Source of the DNA: Achromobacter pestifer | GTDB taxonomy: Bacteria > Pseudomonadota > Gammaproteobacteria > Burkholderiales > Burkholderiaceae_B | Direction: 5' to 3' | DNA: 64,000 bases | NCBI RefSeq assembly: GCF_013267355.1 | Contig: NZ_CP053985.1 | Location: 496,001-560,000, forward strand | Part shown: piece after piece, positions 8,626 through 19,519 of the stretch | Layout: the number at the start of each line of letters is the position of its first letter | Numbering within the stretch: the first letter of the stretch is position 1 | Translations under genes and position numbers: made by a program | Notes under the pieces: model-generated | The model's input: only the letters and a program-made list of their open reading frames with translations | Told to the model about the DNA's origin: nothing | The model's database searches: none

Positions 8626-9374
8626 CGTGCATCCCCTTTGCCATAGCGGGTTTCAAGATGCCGGACGAGCGCCGACAACAGCAGCGTAATACCCCAGTAG
8701 ATCAGCGAGATCGTCAGATACGGCTCCCAGTAGCGGGCATAGGCGCCGGACACCGTACGCGCCGCATACGCCAGTTCCGCCAGACCGATGGCCGACGCCA
8801 ATGAGGAATCCTTGACTATGGCAATGGCGTTGTTGCCCAGCGGCGGCAACATGCGGCGGAACGCCTGCGGCAGCACCACCTTGCGCAACGTCTTCATGTA
8901 GCTCATGCCGAGTGAGCGCGAGGCCTCGCTTTGACCACGCTCAATCGACTGGATGCCGGCGCGAAAGATCTCCGATACATAAGCGCCTGAATTGAGCGTG
9001 ATCGCCAGCACCGCCGATGTGAACGCGCCGTATTGCGAGCGAATTTCACGCGCGATATCGCCGCTCAGGATCAAACCGTCGCTGGGATTGATCAGCAGCG
9101 GCATCAGCGCGAAGTGAATCAGCAGAATCTGCACGAACAGCGGCGTGCCACGCACGAAACTGACGTAGATGCGCACCGGCCACTGCACCATATAGCACAG
9201 GAAGTACTTCCAGAAACCGTGGCGCGCTTGCGCCAGACGGCCGACGCCCAAAGCCAGGCCCCAGCACGTTCCCGTAATCACACAGATGAGCGCGACCTTG
9301 ATGGTCATCCACGTACCCTCGACAAACAAGGGCAGATACTCGCCGATGATTTCCCATTGAAAGAGAGAATTCAT
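8622..9374 (-). CDS. Polar amino-acid ABC transporter permease (GlnP/HisM type)
   Basis: 250 aa inner-membrane permease. The N-terminal part [26 protein letters not shown] is the usual first membrane helix. The cytoplasmic EAA loop is [35 protein letters not shown]. Only one permease gene is present, so the channel is probably a homodimer, as in GlnP. It is coupled by a 4-base overlap to the ATPase and lies 72 bases after the binding-protein gene. Confidence 0.94.
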   Translation of the reverse strand: MNSLFQWEIIGEYLPLFVEGTWMTIKVALICVITGTCWGLALGVGRLAQARHGFWKYFLCYMVQWPVRIYVSFVRGTPLFVQILLIHFALMPLLINPSDGLILSGDIAREIRSQYGAFTSAVLAITLNSGAYVSEIFRAGIQSIERGQSEASRSLGMSYMKTLRKVVLPQAFRRMLPPLGNNAIAIVKDSSLASAIGLAELAYAARTVSGAYARYWEPYLTISLIYWGITLLLSALVRHLETRYGKGDAR

Positions 9375-9446
9375 GAATGGAATCCGGATATAAATTCGCC
9401 CACGGTCCGCAACGAGAACGTGGGCATAAAAAGGTCCTTACGTGGC

Positions 9447-10223
9447 TTACAGCGGCAGCGCTGGCACGTTGAGGTCGAACCATTCCTGGTAGATCTTGGC
9501 GTAGGTGCCGTCGGCAACGATCTTCTTCAAACCGGCATTGATCTTGCCTTGCAGTTCGCTGTTGCCCTTCTTGACGGCGATACCGAAGTACTGGCGCGTG
9601 AACTTGGCATCGTTGACCACTTTGAATTGCTTCTCAGGATGGCTCTTGATGTAGAACTTGATCACGCCGACATCGCCGATCGCGGCATCGATACCGCCTC
9701 GATACAGCTCTTCCAGCATCAGCGGCGTATTGTCGAAACGGTGAATGGCCGTACTGGACTTGCCGATTTCTTCGGAGATGACGATGTCGCCCGCGGTTGA
9801 ATTGACCACACCGACTTGCAAGGTCTTCAGGTCCGCCAGCGCGGCAACCTTATTGTCCGCGCCAGCGATGATGACTTGCTCGGCCGGGAAATAAGGCAGC
9901 GAAAAGTCGACCATCTTGGCGCGCTTTTCAGTGATGGTGATGCCGGAGATGATGATGTCGCGGTCGCCCTGGCCCAGGGTGGCGAAGATGCCCTCCCATG
10001 GCGTGCTGACCAGCTTGATCTTGAAGCCGGAAGCGTTGGCGATGGCCTTGATGATGTCGATGTCGAAACCGACCAGTTCCTTGGTCGGCGTTTCGAATTC
10101 AAAGGGACGATAGGTGCCGCCTGCACCGACGACGTAGGTCTGATCGGCTGCACTGACGCTGGTAGCGCTTAGCGTCAGTGCCAGAGCACAGCTCGCGAGC
10201 ATGACAAACTGCTTGAACAACAT
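9447..10223 (-). CDS. Polar amino-acid ABC transporter substrate-binding protein (SBP family 3)
   Basis: 258 aa. The start at 10223 has AGGGAGA upstream and gives a clean signal peptide (MLFKQFVMLASCALALTLSATSVSAA). The mature part shows the family-3 pattern: TYRPFEFETPTKELVGFDIDIIKAIA, the DRDIIISGITITEKRAKMVDFSLPYF hinge region, and VNSTAGDIVISEEIGKS. First gene of the importer operon. The ligand is probably a polar or basic amino acid; more cannot be said. Confidence 0.94.
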   Translation of the reverse strand: MLFKQFVMLASCALALTLSATSVSAADQTYVVGAGGTYRPFEFETPTKELVGFDIDIIKAIANASGFKIKLVSTPWEGIFATLGQGDRDIIISGITITEKRAKMVDFSLPYFPAEQVIIAGADNKVAALADLKTLQVGVVNSTAGDIVISEEIGKSSTAIHRFDNTPLMLEELYRGGIDAAIGDVGVIKFYIKSHPEKQFKVVNDAKFTRQYFGIAVKKGNSELQGKINAGLKKIVADGTYAKIYQEWFDLNVPALPL

Positions 10224-10546
10224 GGTTTTCTCCCTGGGATGCCGGCGACGAACGGCAACCAGCTCCAGACGGCCGACCAGCAAATGCCCACGGGCTACGC
10301 TGCGTTCAGACCCGGCTTCGTTGCGGGACTCGCACTTGCACGAACTGCCGGAAAATTCCCGGCTGCGCGAAACTCGGGATGTTCCGGCGCTCGTCTCTAG
10401 ACGTCAACTTATAAATTATTGATTTTTATAGAAAAAATTTGATTTACCAAACAAGATTTCCACCTATTCGACAACCGTTTCGACAGTCTGGCTACGCCCG
10501 CATGGCAGTCGAGTTCTAGCGTCTGCCCTGCGGCTCTGTACCCATC
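10224..10546. other. Non-coding stretch upstream of the amino-acid importer
   Basis: 323 bases between the importer operon and the catabolic cluster, both leftward. No convincing gene. An AT-rich block at about 10399-10463 (ttataaattattgattttta and neighbouring A/T runs) probably holds the importer promoter, but no single -35/-10 pair stands out. Confidence 0.4.
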
Positions 10547-11110
10547 CTACAGAATGCGTTTGAACATGGTGCGGCGCGTATTGCGGAAGGACGGGCGCAC
10601 GCGGCTGCTCCAGTCGCTGGCGCGCACGGCCAGCCAGGGCGGACTGCCGAAGGTTTCGCGCGAGTGCAGGTCGTAGCAGGCCAGATAACGCGGCGACTCG
10701 TCGCGGCATTCATAGCGCATGGCGCGCACGGTGCCGGGCACCGCGGCCAGGCCGGGCAGGTGCTCCTGGTCGTACCAAGCGTTCAGGTCGGCTTCGGCCT
10801 CGGGCAGCACGTCGGTCTCGACGATGTAATGCCACGCCGCATCCTGCCCCGCCGAGGCGCCGGCCAGGTCCAGCGTCAGATGCAGCACGCGGCTGCGGGC
10901 ACCCGGGAAGCTTTCGGCCAGGCGGGCCTGGACTTCCGGCAAGGCGGCGGCCGGCCCGCGCAGATAGACGTAGGTTTCGTCCTCTTCCACGGCCGCATAC
11001 GCGGCGGCGCGCAAGCCTTCCAATCCTTGGGTCAAGGTACGGTCAAGTTCGCGCGCGCGGGGCTCGTCGAAGCGCTCGCCCAGCGACACCAGCAATACGG
11101 TTTCCTGCAT
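10547..11110 (-). CDS. Hypothetical protein, probable dimeric alpha/beta-barrel (EthD-like) fold
   Basis: 187 aa from the ATG at 11110, preceded by AGGAG. The C-terminal half has LNAWYDQEHLPGLAAVPGTVRAMRYEC, the WYDxEHLP pattern common in EthD-like and related ferredoxin-fold barrels; the N-terminal half (MQETVLLVSLGERFDEP) may be a second, degenerate repeat. It is the last gene of a leftward cluster with a carboxymuconolactone-decarboxylase-like protein, a Bug binding protein and an amidohydrolase, so a role in degradation of an aromatic or lactone compound is plausible by context. The exact function is unknown. Confidence 0.75.
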   Translation of the reverse strand: MQETVLLVSLGERFDEPRARELDRTLTQGLEGLRAAAYAAVEEDETYVYLRGPAAALPEVQARLAESFPGARSRVLHLTLDLAGASAGQDAAWHYIVETDVLPEAEADLNAWYDQEHLPGLAAVPGTVRAMRYECRDESPRYLACYDLHSRETFGSPPWLAVRASDWSSRVRPSFRNTRRTMFKRIL

Positions 11111-11123
11111 TCCAGGCTCCTGT

Positions 11124-11654
11124 TCAATGTCCGACGCGCAAGGCCACCAGAAAGCGCGACACCATGTTGTACGCGCCCACGGTCGCAGCCAATTCCACCA
11201 GCTGCGTGTCGTCGTAGCGCGCACGCAGCGGCGCGAACACGGCGTCGGGCACCTCGATGTCGCGCGTCATGGCGTCCGTCAGCGCCAGCACTTCGGCCTC
11301 GCCGGGTTCCAGGCCCTGCAGCGCCGACGGCGCCGGACCGTCGCGCAACGCGTCCACCAGCGCCTGCGGCATACCTGCAGCCAGCGCGTGCGGCACATGC
11401 GCCTCGAACTCGTAGGGCGCGTTGTTCAGGGTGGCCACGCGCAGGATGATCAACTCACGCAAACGCGGCGGCACCGCCGTGTTCAAACGGATCGCGGTCA
11501 GCATGGCTTCCCAGCCCTGGACCACGGCGGGGCTGTTCAGCAGCACCTGGTACAGCGGCGAAATGCGCCCCCGCGCAGCCGCTATCCGCGCCTCGGTCTC
11601 GGCCAGCTCCGGGCGGACTCCCGGTGTCACCAGCCCTACTCTGCATGCGTTCAT
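11124..11654 (-). CDS. Carboxymuconolactone decarboxylase family protein
   Basis: 176 aa, all-helical CMD/AhpD-like protein. The start at 11654 is preceded by GGAGTGAAG and lies 2 bases after the Bug gene, so the two are co-translated. The active-region motif LNNAPYEFEAHVPHALAAG replaces the CxxC of AhpD peroxidases with a Glu/His pattern, which argues against a thiol peroxidase and for a decarboxylase or lyase-like or structural member. Neighbours suggest catabolism of a muconolactone-like intermediate. Confidence 0.85.
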   Translation of the reverse strand: MNACRVGLVTPGVRPELAETEARIAAARGRISPLYQVLLNSPAVVQGWEAMLTAIRLNTAVPPRLRELIILRVATLNNAPYEFEAHVPHALAAGMPQALVDALRDGPAPSALQGLEPGEAEVLALTDAMTRDIEVPDAVFAPLRARYDDTQLVELAATVGAYNMVSRFLVALRVGH

Positions 11655-11656
11655 CT

Positions 11657-12610
11657 TCACTCCGGGCGGATGTTCTTGCGCTGGATCAGCGCGGTCCATT
11701 TCTCGCGGTCGGACGCGATCAGGGCAGCCAACTCCTGCGGACTGCCCGGCGCCGCCTGGGCGCCGAACTTCTCCAGGCGGGCGCGCACGCTCTCCGTGTT
11801 GAGCGCGGCGCGCACGGCCTGGTTGAGTTTGTCGATAGTGGCCGGCGGCGTGGCGGCCGGAGCCACGATGCCATACCAGTTGTTGGACTCCACGCCGGCA
11901 ATACCTTGCTCGGCCAGGGTCTTGACCTCGGGCAGCAAGGGATGGCGGATCGGCGCGGCGATACCCAGAGGCTTCAACTTGCCGCCCTGGATATGGCCGA
12001 TCAAGCCCGGTACGTCGCCGAAGAAGCCCGACACCTGATTGCCCATCACGTCATTGATGACCGGAGCCGCGCCCTTGTAAGGCACGTGCATCACGTTCGC
12101 CTTGCTGGAGTCGGCGAACATTTCCAGGGTCAGGTGGGGAATGCTGCCTATGCCCGACGAACCGATCGCCACCGATTGCGAGGCGGCTTGCGACTTCTTG
12201 ACGAAGTCCGCCGCGTCGACCGCCGGGTTGGACGGATTCACCACGAACACCGTGGCGTTGTTCACTACCTTGGACACCGGCGCGAAATCGCGCACGGGGT
12301 CATACGGCAGGTCCTTGTACAGCGCCGGGCTGATCGCGACCGCGCCCACGCTGGTCAGGAACAGCACGGAACCGTCGGCGGGCGCCTTGGCCACGTAGGC
12401 CGCTGCAATATTGCCGTTGGCGCCGGCCTTGTTCTCCACGATGACCTGCTGCTTGAGCTCCTTGCCCAGCTGTTCGGCCAGCACCCGGCCGACCAGATCC
12501 ACCGGTCCGCCCGGCGGGAAGGCGATGATGAGGCGCACCGGCCCGTCGGCATGGGCAGCACCCACGGTAGCCAGGCTCAGCAAGCCGGCGGACAGAATTT
12601 TCTTGAACAT
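11657..12610 (-). CDS. Tripartite tricarboxylate transporter (Bug family) binding protein
   Basis: 317 aa periplasmic binding protein. The signal peptide MFKKILSAGLLSLATVGAAHA is followed by VRLIIAFPPGGPVDLVGRVLAEQLG, the Bug signature (the PPGG loop binds the ligand carboxylate), then VENKAGANGNIAAAYVAKAPADG. No TctA/TctB membrane genes are adjacent, so it is an orphan binding protein, common in this family of bacteria. Its operon partners suggest that the ligand is the carboxylic compound degraded by this cluster. Confidence 0.93.
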   Translation of the reverse strand: MFKKILSAGLLSLATVGAAHADGPVRLIIAFPPGGPVDLVGRVLAEQLGKELKQQVIVENKAGANGNIAAAYVAKAPADGSVLFLTSVGAVAISPALYKDLPYDPVRDFAPVSKVVNNATVFVVNPSNPAVDAADFVKKSQAASQSVAIGSSGIGSIPHLTLEMFADSSKANVMHVPYKGAAPVINDVMGNQVSGFFGDVPGLIGHIQGGKLKPLGIAAPIRHPLLPEVKTLAEQGIAGVESNNWYGIVAPAATPPATIDKLNQAVRAALNTESVRARLEKFGAQAAPGSPQELAALIASDREKWTALIQRKNIRPE

Positions 12611-12680
12611 GATGTCTCCTGATTGAATGGAATTTTCTTATCGTTCGCACGCCGCCCGACGGCGGCCGCGCTTGCCGCGC

Positions 12681-13547
12681 CTACTCGAATCCGTACAGCC
12701 GCGCCGGGTTGTCCACCAGGATGCGCTGGCGCAGGGCGGCATCGGGACAGGCATCAAAAAACAGGTCAACCAGTTCGCCGTCGTCCGGCATGTCGCCCGC
12801 CACGTTCGGATGCGGCCAGTCCGTGCCCCACAGGCAGCGGTCGGGCAAAGCCTTGGCCAGCGCGCGCACGAAGGGCAGGCCCTCGGCGTATGGACGCTTG
12901 CCGGACGCGATGCGGTCGATGCCCGACACCTTGACCCAGGCTTGCGGCACCTGCGCCAGGCCCAGCAGCGCCTGCATCGCAGGCGACTCCAGCCCATCGC
13001 ACGCCCTCAGCCGCCCCATGTGATCGACCACGAAGGGCAGCGGCAGCGCAGCCAGGCGCGGCAGCAGTTCAGGCAACATCGCGCCGTCCAGGTGCAGGCA
13101 CAGATGCCAGCCCAGCGGCGCGATCAACGCCACCACATGGTCGAAAACCGCCGGATCGGGCGCGCCACCCAGATGCGGCACGAAGTTGAAACGGGCCGCG
13201 CGCACGCCGCCCTCATGCAATTGCCTGACGCCGGCCTCGGTCGCGTCCGCCCCCAGCAGCGCCACGCCGCGATAGCGGCCGCCGCTTTGGGCCAACGCAT
13301 CCAGCAAGGCGCGGTGGTCGGATCCATGGCAGTTGGCCTGCACCACCACCGCGCGCTCCACGCCCAGGCGGCGGTGCAGCGCCGCCATGGCCTGGTAGGG
13401 CGCGTCCGGCGGCGTGTACGAGCGGCCTTCGGCATACGGAAACAGGTCCGCTGGCCCGAACACGTGGCAATGCGCATCGCAGGCGCCCGGCGGCAAGGCG
13501 TGGCGTGGACGGGACGGCGCGGCAAGTGGAGGACGGCAATCGGGCAC
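12681..13547 (-). CDS. Amidohydrolase family protein, LigI-like (2-pyrone-4,6-dicarboxylate lactonase type)
   Basis: 288 aa TIM-barrel metal-dependent hydrolase. The N-terminal CDAHCHVFGPADLFPYAEGRSYTP carries the HxH of this superfamily in the form typical of pyrone-dicarboxylate and sulfomuconolactone hydrolases. Other landmarks are ARFNFVPHL, FVVDHMGRL, WVKVSGIDRI and the late LWGTDWPHPN with the catalytic Asp. The start is GTG at 13547 with AGGAA 9 bases before it. First gene of the leftward catabolic operon, divergent from a LysR regulator. It probably hydrolyses a lactone made from an aromatic substrate; the actual substrate is unknown. Confidence 0.85.
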   Translation of the reverse strand: MPDCRPPLAAPSRPRHALPPGACDAHCHVFGPADLFPYAEGRSYTPPDAPYQAMAALHRRLGVERAVVVQANCHGSDHRALLDALAQSGGRYRGVALLGADATEAGVRQLHEGGVRAARFNFVPHLGGAPDPAVFDHVVALIAPLGWHLCLHLDGAMLPELLPRLAALPLPFVVDHMGRLRACDGLESPAMQALLGLAQVPQAWVKVSGIDRIASGKRPYAEGLPFVRALAKALPDRCLWGTDWPHPNVAGDMPDDGELVDLFFDACPDAALRQRILVDNPARLYGFE

Positions 13548-13604
13548 GGGCGGGTTCCTGCGGTGAAAACGCCATGGTCCCGGATTGCCTGCCGTCCAAC
13601 AATG

Positions 13605-13628
13605 CTATATCTTTGATTTCAGATATAG
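13605..13628. promoter_or_regulatory. Perfect dyad, candidate LysR operator
   Basis: CTATATCT (13605-13612) and AGATATAG (13621-13628) form a perfect 8-bp inverted repeat with an 8-base spacer. It ends 16 bases before the LysR start and lies 58 bases upstream of the amidohydrolase start. LysR regulators usually bind a T-N11-A dyad in just this position between divergent genes. Confidence 0.65.
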
Positions 13629-13644
13629 ATTTTCTAAATATCCG

Positions 13645-15994
<2,350 letters not shown>

Positions 15995-16013
15995 TTCTTC
16001 GAAGCCAAAAACC

Positions 16014-16045
16014 AAAAAGCCCTTCGGCATGCCGAAGGGCTTTTT
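16014..16045 (+). terminator. Terminator after argG
   Basis: A perfect 32-base palindrome: AAAAAGCCCTTCGGC and its complement, ending in TTTTT. It can act on both strands. Confidence 0.9.
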
Positions 16046-16208
16046 GCTTTAAAGACACCAATCGCAAGACACCGCGCAAGCCCCCAAAGGCCGCCCGCGC
16101 GGCCGGCCGGGGGCGAGCCCCGCAAGGTCCATCGCCAAAACCCGAACCCGTCGTGAGAACGCCAAGCACGCCGTCCTCCGCTGCGACCGGACACATTCAG
16201 CCGACGCA

Positions 16209-16372
16209 GCCTGTGGCGGCGGGGGCCTGCCACGCGCGGGGCGTCGATAAGCCCGAGGGAATCTGAAGGAAAGGCCGCAGGCCTTGACGAAGATGACGAA
16301 GGGGAAGTCCGGAGCGAACGCTCCGGACTGCAATCGTTGCCCCGCGCGTGGCAGGCCCCCGCCGCCACAGGC
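16209..16372. repeat. 34-bp perfect inverted repeat enclosing two further hairpins
   Basis: The arms at 16209-16242 and 16339-16372 are exact reverse complements over 34 bases (left arm begins GCCTGTGGCGGCGGGGGCC). The 96-base interior holds two more hairpins: AAGGCC/GGCCTT (16271-16285) and AGTCCGGAGC/GCTCCGGACT with a GAAC loop (16306-16329). It fills the 365-base gap between the argG terminator and the end of kup, which has no convincing gene. This may be a dispersed extragenic repeat of the genus; there is no second copy in this window to prove it. Confidence 0.8.
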
Positions 16373-16412
16373 GTCAACAGAACTTGAACACCGCCAACAG
16401 ACAAGCAAGAGC

Positions 16413-18341
16413 CTAAAGCTCCACCTGCATCCCCATCTCCACCACCCGATTAGCCGGAATCTTGAAGAACTTCGTACTCCGCGTAGAGTTCCGAGCCATG
16501 AACGAAAACACCGCCCGCCGCCAGCGCAACAACGCCGGCTTCTTCGCCGCCACCACGGTCTGCCGCGACAGGAAGTAGGAAGTCCGCATCGGCTCCAGAT
16601 CGATCTCCGGATACGCCTCGGCCACCAGCCGCAGCGCCTCCGGCACGTCCGGATCTTCCTTGAAGCCGTAGTTGATCGTCGCCTGCCAGCTCGACGCCGA
16701 CAGCTTGTTCACGGAGAAGCGTTCCTCTTCCGAGACATAGGGCACATCCGCCACCAGGATCGTCAGGAACAGCACATGATCGTGCAGCACCTTGTTGTGC
16801 TTCAAGTTATGCAGCAGCGCCGGCGGCACATTGCCCGAGTTCATCGTCATGAAGATGGCGGTGCCCGGCACCCGCGACGGCGGATACTCTTCGAGCTGCG
16901 ACATGAATTCCTTGAGCGGCTGGCGGTCCCGCTGCTGCATCTCGGACAGCAGCCGGCGGCCGCGGCGCCAGGTCATCATCAGCGTGAACACCACGATGGC
17001 CACCAGCAGCGGCAACCAGCCGCCCTCGTGGATCTTGAACACATTGGCCGAGAACAGCAGCACATCGAACAGCAGCAACAAGCCCAGCGCCACCAGCCAC
17101 AAGACACGCTTCACCCCGGTCGAGCCGCGCGGCAGCACCGCGAACGCCAGCACCGACGTCGTGAGCATCGTGCCCGTAACCGCGAAGCCATACGCAGCGG
17201 CCAAATTGTCCGAATTGCGGAACAGCAGCACCAGGATCAGCACCGCGCACAGCAGCAGCGCGTTGACCTGCGGCAGATAGATCTGGCCCTTCTCGACGGC
17301 CGAGGTATGCAGGATCTGCATGCGCGGCCAGAAGCCCAGTTGCACCGCCTGGCGGGTGACCGAGTACGCGCCCGATATCACCGCCTGCGACGCCACGATG
17401 GTCGCGATGGTGGCCAGCGCCACCAGTGGAGCCAGCCCCCATTCCGGCGCCATCATGAAGAACGGGTTGCGTATCGCCGTCGGATCGCGCAACAGCAGCG
17501 CGCCCTGGCCGAAATAGCACAGCGTCAAGGCCGGCAGCACCATGCTGAACCAGGCGCGGCGGATCGCCGGACGGCCGAAGTGGCCCATGTCGGCATACAA
17601 CGCCTCGGCGCCCGTCAGGGCCAGCACCACCGCGCCCAGCAGCACGAAACTGATCCACGGAAACTCGATGATGAAACGCAGGCCCCACATCGGATTGAGC
17701 GCCCGCAGCACTTCCGGGGTCTGCCATATCTGCCAGCCGCCCAGCGCAGCCAGCGTACCGAACCACAGCAGCATCACCGGACCGAACAGCTTGCCCATGG
17801 CGCCCGTGCCATGCGACTGGATCGCGAACAGCGCAATCAGCACCACCAGCGCCAGCGGCACGACCCAGGCGTCCAGCTGATGCGACACGATGCCTATCCC
17901 TTCCAGCGCCGACAGCACCGAGATCGCTGGCGTGATCATGCTGTCGCCATAAAACAGCGCCGCGCCAAAGATCCCCAGCACGATCAGCACCCAACGCAGC
18001 TTGCCTTCGCGCCCGCGCACCGCCAATTCCAGCAAGGCCAGCGTGCCGCCCTCGCCGCGGTTATCCGCGCGCAGAATCAGCGTCACGTATTTGAACGACA
18101 CCACCACCATCAGCATCCAGAACAGGATGGACAGCACGCCCAGCAAGTGGGCAGGCTCCAGGTCGGTATGCACGCTCAGACCTGTCAGACACGCCCGCAG
18201 CGTATACAAGGGGCTGGTGCCGATATCGCCGTACACCACGCCCAGCGCCCCCATGATGAGGGCGGCCCGCGAAGACGGCGCGTGCCCGCCGAGTGCTTGC
18301 CCGTTGGACGACGAAGGAACGCTGGCCGAACCTTGGCTCAT
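16413..18341 (-). CDS. kup: Kup-type low-affinity potassium transporter
   Basis: 642 aa, KUP/HAK/KT family K+/H+ symporter of the inner membrane. The start at 18341 (MSQGSASVPSSSNGQ) lies in a 4-base ATGA overlap with the histidine-kinase stop. The first helix region reads ALIMGALGVVYGDIGTSPLYTLRAC, the family signature, followed by about a dozen membrane segments (for example TPAISVLSALEGIGIV, ALYADMGHFGRPAIRRAW) and a cytoplasmic C-terminal domain (TAIFMTMNSGNVPPALLHNLKHN). Complete length. Its coupling to a two-component system is unusual and suggests regulation by K+ or an envelope signal. Confidence 0.95.
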   Translation of the reverse strand: MSQGSASVPSSSNGQALGGHAPSSRAALIMGALGVVYGDIGTSPLYTLRACLTGLSVHTDLEPAHLLGVLSILFWMLMVVVSFKYVTLILRADNRGEGGTLALLELAVRGREGKLRWVLIVLGIFGAALFYGDSMITPAISVLSALEGIGIVSHQLDAWVVPLALVVLIALFAIQSHGTGAMGKLFGPVMLLWFGTLAALGGWQIWQTPEVLRALNPMWGLRFIIEFPWISFVLLGAVVLALTGAEALYADMGHFGRPAIRRAWFSMVLPALTLCYFGQGALLLRDPTAIRNPFFMMAPEWGLAPLVALATIATIVASQAVISGAYSVTRQAVQLGFWPRMQILHTSAVEKGQIYLPQVNALLLCAVLILVLLFRNSDNLAAAYGFAVTGTMLTTSVLAFAVLPRGSTGVKRVLWLVALGLLLLFDVLLFSANVFKIHEGGWLPLLVAIVVFTLMMTWRRGRRLLSEMQQRDRQPLKEFMSQLEEYPPSRVPGTAIFMTMNSGNVPPALLHNLKHNKVLHDHVLFLTILVADVPYVSEEERFSVNKLSASSWQATINYGFKEDPDVPEALRLVAEAYPEIDLEPMRTSYFLSRQTVVAAKKPALLRWRRAVFSFMARNSTRSTKFFKIPANRVVEMGMQVEL

Positions 18342-19453
18342 GATGTAGGTTCTTGACGAGTGAGTTGGGCCCCCTTGCGGGGGCCGGGAAACACGACGGA
18401 CAGCCGTGTTCCTGAAAAATCCGGACGGCTGGTGAGCTTCCACCAGGCGCCATGCGCATGCGCAATTTCGCGCACGATGGCCAGCCCCAGGCCCGACCCG
18501 CCCGCGGTCGCCGTGGGCGAGCGGTAGAAGGCCTCGAACACGCGTTCGCGTTCATCGGGCGAAATACCCGGCCCATCGTCCTCGACGGTCAGCGAAGGCG
18601 GATTGGCGCCGACGATCAGCGTGATGCGGCCGGTCTTGTTGCCATAGCGCAGCGCATTGTCGATGAGGTTGCCCAGCAGTTCAGCCAGCAGCAAGGGATC
18701 GGCGTCGATCCAGATGGGCGCGTCCGGCGCCACCAGATCCAGCTCGTAGTGCGCCTCGCGCACCCGGGGAAACCATTCCGCGCCGTTCGCCCGCACCCAT
18801 TCGCACAGGTCGATGCGCACGAAGCTGTCTTGCGGGCGGGCGTTGGGGTCGGCGCGCGCCAGGACCAGCAGTTGCTGCCCCAGGCGGATCATGCGGTCGC
18901 TCACGGCCTTGATCCGCTCGGCCCGCGCCCGCACGTCGTCGGGCAAGGGACGCGCCAGCATCAGTTCGGATTCCAGCCGCAGGCCGGCCAAGGGCGTGCG
19001 CAACTGGTGCGCGGCGTGGCCGATAAAGCGGCGCTGCGCCGCCAGCGAGGCATCCAGGCGCAGCAGCAAGTCATTGGTGTGCGTGACCAGCGGCTCGATC
19101 TCGACCGGCACGCCTGCCACTTCCAGCGGCTGCATGTCGTCGATCGAGCGCTGCCGGATCTCTTCGGACAGGTGATTGACCGAACGCAGCCCCGAACGTA
19201 CGCCCTGCACCACCACCCAGGTGAACAGCGCGATCAGCGCGACCTGCCCCACCACCATCAGCCAGAAGAAATCTTCCAGCATCCAGAGCGACATGTCGAT
19301 CTTGTGCGTGATGACCCAGGTGGCCGCCAGGTCCAGCAGGACCAGCAGCAGGATCGGCGGCATCAGGCGGATGACCAGATGCCGCGCAAGCGAACGGGAG
19401 GGAAGCAAGGGGCGTGGAGCTGGAGTAGCGGTAGGAGTGCGTTCCTGCATCAT
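18338..19453 (-). CDS. Sensor histidine kinase (TctE/QseC-like)
   Basis: 371 aa. Two N-terminal membrane helices (about residues 27-50 and 62-85) with only a short periplasmic loop, a HAMP-like linker, the H-box IGHAAHQLRTPLAGLRLESE, N-box LLGNLIDNALRYGNK, and ATP-lid motifs VEDDGPGIS and GSGLGLAIVREIA. The short sensor loop suggests that it senses within the membrane or through a partner. It lies 66 bases after the response-regulator gene and overlaps kup by 4 bases. Confidence 0.93.
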   Translation of the reverse strand: MMQERTPTATPAPRPLLPSRSLARHLVIRLMPPILLLVLLDLAATWVITHKIDMSLWMLEDFFWLMVVGQVALIALFTWVVVQGVRSGLRSVNHLSEEIRQRSIDDMQPLEVAGVPVEIEPLVTHTNDLLLRLDASLAAQRRFIGHAAHQLRTPLAGLRLESELMLARPLPDDVRARAERIKAVSDRMIRLGQQLLVLARADPNARPQDSFVRIDLCEWVRANGAEWFPRVREAHYELDLVAPDAPIWIDADPLLLAELLGNLIDNALRYGNKTGRITLIVGANPPSLTVEDDGPGISPDERERVFEAFYRSPTATAGGSGLGLAIVREIAHAHGAWWKLTSRPDFSGTRLSVVFPGPRKGAQLTRQEPTS

Positions 19454-19519
19454 GACGCAATGCCCTCGCCTAGGCGTATGGATGCGCTGGGCCGGCGCGA
19501 CGCGGCCGCAGCCGGCCCG

